Source: Pseudomonadota bacterium
Lineage (GTDB): Bacteria > Pseudomonadota > Gammaproteobacteria > Xanthomonadales > Xanthomonadaceae
DNA: 46,699 nt
Reading direction: 5' to 3'
NCBI GenBank assembly: GCA_023444765.1
Contig: JAEXLY010000107.1
Coordinates: forward strand, 1-46,699
Part shown: in pieces, positions 24,801-32,989 of the stretch
Position numbering within the stretch: position 1 is the first letter of the stretch
How the letters are laid out: each line of letters opens with the position of its first letter
Position numbers and translations under genes: made by a program
Notes under the pieces: generated by a model
Databases searched by the model: none
The model's input: only the letters and a program-made list of their open reading frames with translations
Told to the model about the DNA's origin: nothing

Positions 24801-25673
24801 TCAGGCCTGGTGCGCGGTGCGCGCCACCAGCGCGCCGACGTACGCCTGCAGCGAGGTGGTGCCCCGCTCCACCTGCGATGGATCCGCGAAGCCGCCGTCG
24901 AGCGTCGCCGCCGTCATCGCCGCGTACGAGGCCGCCGCCGGGCGCGAGAACCCGAGCGCCTCGAACGAGGACTGCCACTGTTCGCGTGGGGTGACGACCA
25001 CCCTGACGGGCCGTCCCAGCGCGGTGGCGAAGGCGCTGGCGACATCGGTGGGCGTGTAGCGCTGCGGACCTTCCACTTCGTGGATGCCGACATCGTCCGG
25101 GGCCGAGGTGATGAGCCGCGCAGCGACCCGGCCAAGATCGCCCGGGGCCACCATCGGCAGCGGGAAGTCGGCCGGGTAGAGCGTGTGCACCACACCCTCG
25201 GACCGGGCCGTGTCGAGCGACGCGTCCCAGTTGCTCATGTAGTAGGCGCCGCGGACGATGGCGGCGGGGACGTCCAGCTCCATCAGTCCCTGCTCGAGTT
25301 CGTGGAGCACGTTGAGATCGCCTTCGCCGTCGCCCGGCCGCGCGCCGCCCGTCGACTGCGCCACCACCTTGTCCAGGTCCGCTCCGCGTACGGCCTCGAG
25401 GATGGACCGCACCGTCCGCCGCTCCTCCGCGACGGTGTCGCTCGCCGGGTCGGCAGGCGGGTTGAGGAGGAAGGCGCGATCGCCGCTGCGAAGCACCTCG
25501 CACAGCTGGCGGGCGTCGCCGACGTCGGCAATGGCGACCCTGGCGCCCAGCGCTTCCAGCCCGGCGCGCGCTTCGGGGCGATGGGTGACGACGGTGACGG
25601 GCCGGTTCCGCTCGAGCAGGGCCCGGGTCAGTGCGGAGCCCACGTGGCCGGTACCGCCGAGAACGATGTCCAT
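24801..25673 (-). CDS. NmrA-family NAD(P)-binding protein
   Basis: 290 residues. The N-terminal Rossmann motif MDIVLGGTGHVGSALTRALLE (GxxGxxG) is followed by VTHRPEA, an NADP-favouring arginine. There is VVAQSTGG where a short-chain enzyme would carry serine, but no YxxxK. This matches atypical SDRs of the NmrA/HSCARG group, which sense NADP rather than catalyse. The C-terminal part contains GPQRYTPTDVASAFATALGR. A GGGAGGG Shine-Dalgarno is present. It is divergent from the SDR gene downstream. Confidence 0.85.
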   Translation of the reverse strand: MDIVLGGTGHVGSALTRALLERNRPVTVVTHRPEARAGLEALGARVAIADVGDARQLCEVLRSGDRAFLLNPPADPASDTVAEERRTVRSILEAVRGADLDKVVAQSTGGARPGDGEGDLNVLHELEQGLMELDVPAAIVRGAYYMSNWDASLDTARSEGVVHTLYPADFPLPMVAPGDLGRVAARLITSAPDDVGIHEVEGPQRYTPTDVASAFATALGRPVRVVVTPREQWQSSFEALGFSRPAAASYAAMTAATLDGGFADPSQVERGTTSLQAYVGALVARTAHQA

Positions 25674-26294
25674 GATGGTTCCCTCCCTTGAAGCGATCGA
25701 CGGCCGCTGCGGCATTGCGACCTGACGCGGCGCCACATGCGTACCGGGCAGCAATGCCGGATGCGCGCGGCAACGTGGCACGTACCACGTTCGGCCTGCG
25801 TCGCCCGGATGCGCAATTTCCATCAAGCCGGGCACCCTGCCTTCAGCGGCGATGCGTGGCGGTCGTCATTCCAGCATCCGCGACCGGATAGCGGCGACTC
25901 AGCCGGTCGCCTCGGCGAATGCACGCTGCGCAGGCCAGCCGGCTCCGGCTGCGGGTAACGGAATGCCGGCGATCGGAACCGTCGATCGGCATGCAAGTGT
26001 TCGTGCGCTGCGCCATGGCACGTCCGGTCCGTGCGCAGGCCTGCGTCCGTCGCGGGCAAGCGACATCCGCCCGTGCACGAGCCGGCTTGGGGTGTGGGCG
26101 GCAACCCTTCCTTCGACGCGGGCGGCGCGTGGTCGCGCGCAAGCGGGCATCGCACTGCGCCGGCTGAAGATGGCTTTGCGACGCGGGCGGACCGGCGAAA
26201 CCCGGCCGCCGGGATCGCATGCAACGGCCGAATGCGGCGAGTACCGCGTGCGGTCGTCGCCCAGACTGCGTGCTCCTCCTCACGGGACACAGAC
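25674..26294. other. Intergenic region, nothing recognised
   Basis: About 620 nt between the NmrA and SDR genes. Every open frame is arginine/proline-rich and none has a credible start. It could hold a divergent promoter, but I see no operator or repeat. Confidence 0.4.
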
Positions 26295-27065
26295 ATGGCA
26301 GCACAGGCACTGGCCGGCAAGACGGCGGTCGTCACCGGCGCGAGTTCGGGGATCGGTCGCGCGGCGGCACTGCGGTTCGCGCGCGAAGGCGCGCAGCTGG
26401 TCGTGAGCGGCCGCCGTGCCGATGCCCTGGCCCAACTGGTCGACGAGATCGAACGCGCCGGCGGCGAGGCGGTCGCCTGCGCTGGCGACGTTCGCGACGA
26501 GTCGCACAACGAAGCGCTCGTCGATACCGCGCTGGCGCGCTTCGGACGCATCGACATCGGCTTCAACAACGCCGGTGGCACAGGCGCCATGGGGCCGGCG
26601 AGCGGAATGTCGCTGGCCGACTGGCGGGAGACCATCGAGTCCAACCTGACCTCGGCGTTCCTCGGTGCGCGGCGGCAGATGAGCGTCATGCAGGAAGCAG
26701 GCCGCGGTTCGATCATCCTCACCTCGAGTTTCGTCGGGCACACCGCGGGCATGCCCGGTACCGCCGCCTACGCGGCTGCCAAGGCCGGCGTGATCGGCCT
26801 GGTCCAGGTGCTCGCAGTCGAGGGTGGACAGCACGGAGTGCGTGTCAACGCGCTGCTGCCAGGCGGCACGGAGACGCCTGGCGCACGCGACTTCATCGAA
26901 GACCCTGCATCGCGCGAGTTCGTCGAACGGATGCACGCCCTCAAGCGCATCGCCGACCCGGACGAGATCGCCGCGGCCGCGCTCTTCCTCGCCTCGGACG
27001 CCGCCAGCTTCGTGACCGGCAGTGCGATGCGCGTGGATGGCGGGGTGTCGGTCAACCGGACATGA
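26295..27065 (+). CDS. Classical short-chain dehydrogenase/reductase
   Basis: 256 residues with all SDR signatures: TGASSGIG at ~15-22, NNAG at ~92-95, the serine at ILTSSFVGH, and the catalytic YAAAK (AYAAAKAGVIGLV). The C-terminal GGVSVNRT is the usual end. An arginine after strand 2 (VSGRRADAL) suggests NADP(H). The family includes 3-oxoacyl-ACP reductases and secondary alcohol dehydrogenases, so the substrate is open. The Shine-Dalgarno is weak (GGGACA). Confidence 0.92.
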   Translation: MAAQALAGKTAVVTGASSGIGRAAALRFAREGAQLVVSGRRADALAQLVDEIERAGGEAVACAGDVRDESHNEALVDTALARFGRIDIGFNNAGGTGAMGPASGMSLADWRETIESNLTSAFLGARRQMSVMQEAGRGSIILTSSFVGHTAGMPGTAAYAAAKAGVIGLVQVLAVEGGQHGVRVNALLPGGTETPGARDFIEDPASREFVERMHALKRIADPDEIAAAALFLASDAASFVTGSAMRVDGGVSVNRT

Positions 27066-27107
27066 GGAACCAGCCCGCGCGCCATGCCGTCGCGGGCAGG
27101 TTCGAGA

Positions 27108-27130
27108 GTGTCCCCGGCACCTTTCCCTTC
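27108..27130 (+). repeat. Dispersed TGTCCCCGGCACC-type repeat, copy 1
   Basis: GTGTCCCCGGCACCTTTCCC, in the 72-nt gap between convergent genes and just outside the stop of the alkylmercury-lyase-like gene. Related copies lie at 27988, 30437, 32084, 32794 and 37027. Confidence 0.6.
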
Positions 27131-27137
27131 TGGCCGG

Positions 27138-27815
27138 TCAGAACCGCTCCGCGTCCTCCGGAAGCGTCCAGACCGGCCCGGTCAGGCCGTGGCGCCGGAA
27201 CATGTCGGAGGCCTCGCGCACCGACCATTTCCTCCAGTCCACGTCCGCATGGCGTCCGTACCACTCCCCGGCAAACGTCCACACCTGTTCGACCGGGCGG
27301 ACGTCGCCCTTCGCGATTCCGCTGGCGGCGCACCATGCGTCCACCTGCGGTTCGTTGCGGAAGAACAGCATGATCGAGCAGGTGTGGATCACGTTGTCCC
27401 AGGCGTTCCGCATCGGGACCGGGAAATGGACGACGAAGTCCTTGTCCAGCAAGGTGCCGTTCTCGACCCGGATGGCCACGTGCTCGTCGATGGCGCCAAT
27501 CCGCGACTCGATGGTCGCCGTCCCGCCCGCCAGGTGCGCCAGGCCCAGCGAACACCATGCGCAGTTTCCCCACCATGCGCGCGGACCGGACCTGACCACG
27601 CAGGTGGTGGGCGCCGCGGAGAACGGATGGACCACCAAGATCTCGTCCGAGCGCGGATGCAGCACGGCACCGTGGTACTCGGCCAGCGCCCTCAACCCTT
27701 TGCGCGCCGCGGCTTGGTCGCAATGGAAACGGCAAGCCAGCTCGCGGACCGTGGGAGGGCGCTGGTGCTCCAGGAAGCAGGAGACGACCGCTTCGTGCAG
27801 GGTGGAATTGTCCAT
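27138..27815 (-). CDS. Alkylmercury lyase (MerB)-like protein
   Basis: 225 residues. A winged-helix-like N-terminus (PPTVRELACRFHCDQAAARKGLRALAE) precedes the MerB core: FSAAPTTCVV, then WWGNCAWCSLG with C85 and C88, and later VPMRNAWDNVIHTCSIMLFF with C146. In MerB the catalytic residues are two cysteines (C96, C159) and D99; here they map to C85, C146 and C88, so the aspartate is replaced by cysteine. No merR, merT, merP or merA is nearby, so mercury resistance is not supported by context. The protein may be a divergent organomercurial-lyase-fold enzyme. Confidence 0.7.
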   Translation of the reverse strand: MDNSTLHEAVVSCFLEHQRPPTVRELACRFHCDQAAARKGLRALAEYHGAVLHPRSDEILVVHPFSAAPTTCVVRSGPRAWWGNCAWCSLGLAHLAGGTATIESRIGAIDEHVAIRVENGTLLDKDFVVHFPVPMRNAWDNVIHTCSIMLFFRNEPQVDAWCAASGIAKGDVRPVEQVWTFAGEWYGRHADVDWRKWSVREASDMFRRHGLTGPVWTLPEDAERF

Positions 27816-28221
27816 GCGGTATCCGGGAACACAGGACGGGCGCCGGCGCGTGTAGCGAAGCGCGTCGTCCGGCGATTCTACTGCGGCGTACTTTCGCCGG
27901 TCCGGCGAGGGGACGTCGCTCCGCACCTTGTTTCCCTTTCGCTCCGGATCGCAGTCCGGACATCGGCCGCGGGCAGGGGCGGGAAGCAAATGTCCCCGAC
28001 ACCATTCTTTCCCTTCTTGTCTACATGCGCCGGACGAGGCGAAGCCCTCACGCTCGTGGAAAGGCGAGCATCTCGTTGTCGGTCGCGTTCTCCGAGGACC
28101 TGCCTGCCTGTGACCGGACGTGCCGGCGGCTGGCGGGCCAGTCTGTCGATCCGCGTTCTTGCCGTTCGTCGAGCCAGCGAGGGTGCGCCGTGCGCGCCGC
28201 TTCCCGGACCGGAGACTGCCC
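27816..28221. other. Intergenic region with one dispersed repeat
   Basis: About 400 nt between divergent genes. It contains the TGTCCCCGACACC repeat at 27988. No gene-like frame was found. Confidence 0.4.
27988..28018 (+). repeat. Dispersed TGTCCCCGACACC-type repeat, copy 2
   Basis: AAATGTCCCCGACACCATTC followed by TTTCCCTTCTTG. The core and the T/C-rich extension match copy 1. Confidence 0.6.
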
Positions 28222-28716
28222 ATGCTCAGCCTGCCATGCATCGTCGAACGCGGCGCCACGCCCTACGTCGCGCTCAGGAAGGACGTCACCCTGCCGTTCG
28301 ACGACGAGATTCCCGCCATCCTCGCCCAGCTGTCCGCCTACCTCGCGCAGCGGGGGCTGTCGGCGACGGGGCCCGTGTTCTTCAAGCACAACGTGGTCGA
28401 CATGCCGTACCTGCAGATGGAGTTCGGCGTGCCGCTGGCGCATCCGGTGGAGGCGGGAGGCGAGTTCACCAGCGGCGTGCTCCCGGCTGGCCGCCACGCC
28501 GAGATCACCTACACCGGCCCCTACGACGACCTGATCACCGTCAACGCGGTGCTGATCGGCTGGGCGCGCCACGCCGGCCTGGTGTTCGACAGCCGGCAAC
28601 AGCCGGATGGCGAGTGGTTCGCGCACCGTTCCGAGATATTGCACAACAGCCCGGCCGAGGAGCCTGATCCCACTAAGCTGCGCACCACGGTGACGATCAA
28701 GCTGCGGGATCCCTAG
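28222..28716 (+). CDS. GyrI-like small-molecule-binding domain protein
   Basis: 164 residues. The fold of the AraC effector-binding/GyrI domain is seen: a strand-helix unit with TLPFDDEIPAILAQLSAYLAQ, GPVFFKHNVVDMPYLQMEFGVPL, then SGVLPAGRHAEITYTGPYDDL with the GPY turn, and a final strand. There is no DNA-binding domain, so it is a stand-alone ligand-binding protein, like the SBmC/GyrI group that binds DNA gyrase or small molecules. GGAG precedes the start. Confidence 0.8.
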   Translation: MLSLPCIVERGATPYVALRKDVTLPFDDEIPAILAQLSAYLAQRGLSATGPVFFKHNVVDMPYLQMEFGVPLAHPVEAGGEFTSGVLPAGRHAEITYTGPYDDLITVNAVLIGWARHAGLVFDSRQQPDGEWFAHRSEILHNSPAEEPDPTKLRTTVTIKLRDP

Positions 28717-28848
28717 ATGTGCGACCACGGGGAGGCGACAGGCTTCCCGACGTTCCGGCAAGACCTGGTTGTGCACGGGCGTTCTTCGGTCGCACGCTTC
28801 GGTGGGCATGTTCGAACATCCGCAGATGCCGCGGGCCGTTGGCGGACC

Positions 28849-30264
28849 TCACTCCACCTGAAGTTCTGGCGGCGCCGCGCTGGCAGTGGGTCGCTCCAGT
28901 GTCGCCCGGCCGTAACGCTCCTGCAGCGGCCGTTGCGCGATCCAGTCGCCGAGCAGCGCGAAGTAGCCCTCGGAGTGGCGCAGGAACGTGCGCGCGCCGC
29001 CGCTTTCCACATACTCCAGCATGCCGTGGTCGGCGTCGGGGAACACGGCCAGGTCGATGGGTCTTGCCTTCGCCTGCAGCATGCGGATGCGGCGCAATGT
29101 CTCCGTCGGCGGGGCTTCCAGGTCCTCCGCCGCGACGATCCACAACTGCGGCGCATCCAGCCCCTCCAGCACCGCAAGCGGCTCGTAGTCCCAGGTGGTG
29201 CCGCGGTCATGCCGTGCCGCCAGGCGACGCACGATCCACTGCGGCGCCCAGCCCGGGATCCCCAGCACCTGGCCGGAGAACTCGCCGCGCACATCCCCGA
29301 ACCACGGCTCATGGCCGTACCGGGCGCGCACCGCCGCCAGTTCGTCGAAGCCGCGGGTGAAGCCCGAGGCCATCAGCATCGCGGTGGCATCGGTGACCTC
29401 GCGCGAGCGCGCCACGACGTCTTCGCCATGACCCTTCGCGCGCAGGTCGTTGGCCACCTGCTCGCGGTCTTCGGCCAGTGGGCTCTCGGCCAGGCCGAAC
29501 AGCGCGACCGCGAAATCGGCCCGCGAGCGTGAGGCGGCCAGCGGTGCGACCCACCCGCCCTGGCTGCCGCCGACATAGCCGGTGCGCGCGAATGCATCCG
29601 GCCGCATCCGCCGCGCTGTCTCCATCGCCGCGACTGCATCGCCAGCCAGCGCATCGAAATCCTGGGTGTAGTGGCCATCGGAGCCGCCGGTGCCGCGCTT
29701 GTCGTAGACGAGTACGGCCACACCCTGCGCGGGCAGCAGGTACTGCAGGTGATTGGTGTCGAGCGCCGAGTAGTCTTCGGAGCCGTGCACCAGCACCGCC
29801 AACGGCACCGGCCCGTCGGCCTGCGCCGGAAGCACCAGCCGTCCACGCAGCGACAGGCCATCGCTGTCGAAGCGGATGTCCTCGGACGCCAGTTCCAGCC
29901 TGCGTGCGGGCTGGGGCATGACGTCGCCGTTCGCGAATGCGACGCCGCCGTCGCTGCAGGTGCCGAAGCTCGCGCGCGCAGCCACTGGCCCGTCCGCTCG
30001 CCAGCCCTCGGGCGCTCCGGTGTCCACGTTGGGGCCGTCCGGGCGGAACAGGCCGCTCCGGCCGTCGGGCAGCCGGTAGCGAATCGCGCCGGTGGTGGTG
30101 GACGTCAGCACGAAGACCTCGCCGCGCGCGTCCTGCCAAGCCCCCGCGTGACAGGCGAACTCGGACAGCACGTGTTCCGGTTCGGACCGGCAGGCCGAGA
30201 GCGTGAGCAGTGCCAGCACGGCACCGGCAGCGCAGAAGCGCGATGGGAAGCGGAACGACGTCAT
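28849..30264 (-). CDS. Alpha/beta hydrolase lipoprotein
   Basis: 471 residues. A lipoprotein signal peptide ends at the lipobox LSAC (C25). After a ~120-residue N-terminal domain lies a hydrolase fold: LAVLVHGSEDYSA (oxyanion region), YDKRGTGGSDG, the nucleophile elbow YVGGSQGGWVAPLAA, a late acid in IVAAEDLEAPP and the histidine in FPDADHGMLEY. It should be periplasmic or outer-membrane-attached and hydrolyse esters or thioesters; the substrate is unknown. The start ATG at 30264 lies in an MTSFRFPSRF context. Confidence 0.8.
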   Translation of the reverse strand: MTSFRFPSRFCAAGAVLALLTLSACRSEPEHVLSEFACHAGAWQDARGEVFVLTSTTTGAIRYRLPDGRSGLFRPDGPNVDTGAPEGWRADGPVAARASFGTCSDGGVAFANGDVMPQPARRLELASEDIRFDSDGLSLRGRLVLPAQADGPVPLAVLVHGSEDYSALDTNHLQYLLPAQGVAVLVYDKRGTGGSDGHYTQDFDALAGDAVAAMETARRMRPDAFARTGYVGGSQGGWVAPLAASRSRADFAVALFGLAESPLAEDREQVANDLRAKGHGEDVVARSREVTDATAMLMASGFTRGFDELAAVRARYGHEPWFGDVRGEFSGQVLGIPGWAPQWIVRRLAARHDRGTTWDYEPLAVLEGLDAPQLWIVAAEDLEAPPTETLRRIRMLQAKARPIDLAVFPDADHGMLEYVESGGARTFLRHSEGYFALLGDWIAQRPLQERYGRATLERPTASAAPPELQVE

Positions 30265-30436
30265 GGGCGAATCCGGCTGGTGGACCGCCACGAGTGTGCA
30301 GCGCCAACGGTCGCGGCCGTCAGTGCCGGAAGTCCGCATGGGCGCGCCGCGATGACGCGCATCGGTCCTGTCCTCGCCGGGCCTCACTGCCCGTGCACCG
30401 GCTTTGGGGTGTCAAGGACCACCGCGCGGACAGGGA

Positions 30437-30455
30437 ACGTCCCCGGCACCTTGTC
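30437..30455 (+). repeat. Dispersed GTCCCCGGCACC repeat, copy 3
   Basis: AACGTCCCCGGCACCTTGTC, touching the stop codon region of the amidohydrolase gene (30454). Confidence 0.55.
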
Positions 30456-31965
30456 ATCGTGGGATACGCCGGCTCCTGTCGTTCGTGTCGCGGACTGCCG
30501 CCAGGATGGCATCGAGCCTTGCCCGGTCCAGCATCCGGCCACGCAGGACAACGGCATCGATCGCGCGCGTGTTGCCGATGGCGTCCAGCGGATTGGCGCC
30601 CAGCAGGACCATGTCGGCGCGGTAGCCGGGTGCGAGCTTGCCGGCCTTGTGGTCCATCCGCTCCGCCGGTGCGACGGTCGCCGCGCGCAGGGCCTGCGCG
30701 GGGGTCATGCCCGCGGCAACCAGGGACTCGAGTTCGTCGTGCAGGGAGAACCCGGGAACCACGCCCGCGGTGTTCGCGTCGGTGCCCGCCATCACCCGCA
30801 CGCCCCTGTCGCGCATGGCCTGGAGCACGATGTGGTGCGCCTGCGCGAACGTCGTCCAGTAGGCCGCATGCGCCTCGCGTTCCTCCGCACTGGCGTCCGC
30901 GCCCACCTCATAGGCGTTGTGGCCCGGCAGCCAGCCCTTCGACAGCGGCGTGCCTTCCACCAGGCCGGGGTTTGCGTACGCCAGTTCGATCCCGGCGATG
31001 ACGTCGGCAGGCGCGAGCTTCTGCCGCGGGATGCTGTCGATCAGCCACAGCGAGGACACCACGGCGATATCGTGCCCGGCCAGCTTCGCTGCCACCTCGT
31101 CACTGCGCCGCTCGACGAAGGCCAGGAATTCCTCGCGCCTGCTGTTGCCGAAGTAGCCGAACTCCGCGTCCAGCGCCTTCACGATCTCCTCGATGTGGGC
31201 CAGCTCGCCCTGCTGCGACGCCCACAGCGTGTCCAGCGACACGGTGATCGGCAGGTGCCCCACCACCGGCATGCCGGACTGCGCCGCCGCGCGCCCGACC
31301 TCGCCGTACGCTTCCGCATCCAGCAGGCTGCCCAGCTTGACCGCGTCGTAACCCCGCGCTGACAGCGAGGCGACCGTGGCGGCGGCATCGCCCGGCCGGC
31401 GCACGTTGATGCGTTGCCGGGTCCAGCGCTGGAAGTGCCCTGCCAGCCAGCCGTGGCTTTCCAGCTTCTCCGATGCCACGAACAGCGTCGGCCCCAGGCG
31501 TCCGTCCCCGATCTGCTGGCGCCAGGCCAGGTGGTCCGCGTTCCCGCTCATCTCGCGGATGCCCGTCACTCCGGTCGCCACATAGACCAGCAGGTCGTTC
31601 GGGCTCTGCTTCAGGTGGACATGCGCATCGACCAGGCCCGGGATCAGGTAGCGGCCACCGCCATCGACGATGTCCGCGTGCTCCGGGATCCCGACCGCAT
31701 CACCGACGGCCAGGATGCCGCTGCCATCGAACAGGACGGTGTGGCCCGGCAGCATCGCCTCGCCATCGGCGGACAGCACATGCACGTTGGTGACGGCAGC
31801 CAGCCGTGCCGGGACAGCAAAGGCCGCGGGATCGACCTCCGGCGTGCGGGCGCCCGCGAAACGGTCGAGCTGGAACTCGACCCAGAACAGCGCGGCCGCG
31901 GCCAACGCGACCGCGAGGACCAGCAGACGCAGGCTCCATTTCAGGATCGACGAGGCGATGGCCAT
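30454..31965 (-). CDS. Membrane-anchored amidohydrolase-family protein
   Basis: 503 residues. An N-terminal helix (~10-30) anchors an amidohydrolase TIM barrel. Metal ligands are visible: HVHL after PGLVDA (HxH, residue ~117), GHLPIT and HIEEI histidines, and MAGTDANT carrying the catalytic aspartate. The C-terminal LAPGYRADMVLLGANPL is the usual amidohydrolase end. Relatives include imidazolonepropionase and dipeptidase types. The protein should sit outside the cytoplasm. GGAGG precedes the ATG. Confidence 0.85.
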   Translation of the reverse strand: MAIASSILKWSLRLLVLAVALAAAALFWVEFQLDRFAGARTPEVDPAAFAVPARLAAVTNVHVLSADGEAMLPGHTVLFDGSGILAVGDAVGIPEHADIVDGGGRYLIPGLVDAHVHLKQSPNDLLVYVATGVTGIREMSGNADHLAWRQQIGDGRLGPTLFVASEKLESHGWLAGHFQRWTRQRINVRRPGDAAATVASLSARGYDAVKLGSLLDAEAYGEVGRAAAQSGMPVVGHLPITVSLDTLWASQQGELAHIEEIVKALDAEFGYFGNSRREEFLAFVERRSDEVAAKLAGHDIAVVSSLWLIDSIPRQKLAPADVIAGIELAYANPGLVEGTPLSKGWLPGHNAYEVGADASAEEREAHAAYWTTFAQAHHIVLQAMRDRGVRVMAGTDANTAGVVPGFSLHDELESLVAAGMTPAQALRAATVAPAERMDHKAGKLAPGYRADMVLLGANPLDAIGNTRAIDAVVLRGRMLDRARLDAILAAVRDTNDRSRRIPR

Positions 31966-32083
31966 CCGATTCCTCCGTTGATGGTGCCGGCCTGGAGTCC
32001 GCTTCTCCAGACCAGCCTGGCGACCCTTCCCCTCGACCCGCCCGCGTGCCGGCATCGGAACGTCCCGGACAGTATGCGCGGGT

Positions 32084-32103
32084 GAAAACGTCCCTGGCAC
32101 CAC
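32084..32103 (+). repeat. Dispersed GTCCCTGGCACC repeat, copy 4
   Basis: GAAAACGTCCCTGGCACCAC. A degenerate partner, GGAACGTCCCGGACAG, lies just upstream at 32057-32072. Confidence 0.5.
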
Positions 32104-32135
32104 GCCCCGCCAGCCTTCGGGCCGGGGCGGGGGAT

Positions 32136-32639
32136 TCAGGTGGCACGCTGTTCGACGATCAACTCCTTCTCCGCAACAACCAGGCTGGCCTGCTGCAGAA
32201 GCGCCGGCGTGGGTTCCTGCCCATCCGGTGCGGCGACCATCGCCCACAGGTTGCGGCCGATCTGCACGGGCGTCATCACCACGCCGACCGGCAGGCTCCA
32301 CCACCCCAGCGACATCGAGAAACCGATGCCACGCAACTGGGCCTTGATGCCGCACAGGCGGCACGAGATCTGCAGCCGCGTGCTGAAGTGGCTCAGCACC
32401 ACGAACGACCAGATCCGGTACGAGCGCCGGACCTCCACCGGGCCGGGACCGCCGCACATCCCGCAGCGGCCGGACAGGATCTTCAATGCCTCCAGGCGGA
32501 CCTCGGCAGCCGGAACCTGGCGCGACCGCGGGATCAGGGGTCCGTACCGTGCGCATTCGTCGCAGCAGTAGTGGAACCCGTCCTGCCGCACGCCGGACAG
32601 CGGGATCCAGTAGCCACAGCGATCGCATCGGTCCAGCAT
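32136..32639 (-). CDS. Cysteine-rich zinc-ribbon protein with a hydrophobic segment
   Basis: 167 residues. It has three zinc-ribbon-like cysteine pairs: CDRCG (residues ~5-9), YCCDEC and GRCGMCGG, and later SCRLCG. A hydrophobic stretch (~105-130, MSLGWWSLPVGVVMTPVQI) may associate with a membrane. The acidic C-terminus ends in EKELIVEQRAT. I do not recognise a named family. The start is uncertain: ATG at 32639 or TTG at 32648, neither with a strong Shine-Dalgarno. Confidence 0.65.
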   Translation of the reverse strand: MLDRCDRCGYWIPLSGVRQDGFHYCCDECARYGPLIPRSRQVPAAEVRLEALKILSGRCGMCGGPGPVEVRRSYRIWSFVVLSHFSTRLQISCRLCGIKAQLRGIGFSMSLGWWSLPVGVVMTPVQIGRNLWAMVAAPDGQEPTPALLQQASLVVAEKELIVEQRAT

Positions 32640-32989
32640 CGGCAACAAGGCGGCCAGCGAAGGGGAGGACCGATTAAAGCAGATCGGCTTCTTCCGTTCC
32701 CTCGTCGTCCGCGATGTCAGTCAGGCGCGAATGGGTGGTGCAGCTGGCCCTGAGGATTCCGCATCTGCCGTGCCGGCTTCGCGAACGAGGGAGGAAAAAT
32801 GTCCCTGACACCTCTTCTCCCGTCCGCAAGGATCGGGGTCAAGAATTCCCTTCATCGTCCGATAGGTGTACTGATGGCCACGGTCGGCCGGCCGCGGCGG
32901 CCGGAATGACGCGTGTCCCCGTCTGGCCGCTTTCACTGTGCGACGGGTAGGGGCAGCCTCGTGGCCGTTCTTGTCATGGAGCCGGACTC
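32640..32989. other. Intergenic region with one dispersed repeat
   Basis: 350 nt. It contains the GTCCCTGACACC repeat at 32794. A second phrase, GATCGGGGTCAAGAATTCCC at 32833, resembles other repeat fragments in the window. No gene was found. Confidence 0.4.
32794..32820 (+). repeat. Dispersed GTCCCTGACACC repeat, copy 5
   Basis: GAAAAATGTCCCTGACACCT followed by CTTCTCC. This is the most extended copy. Confidence 0.55.
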
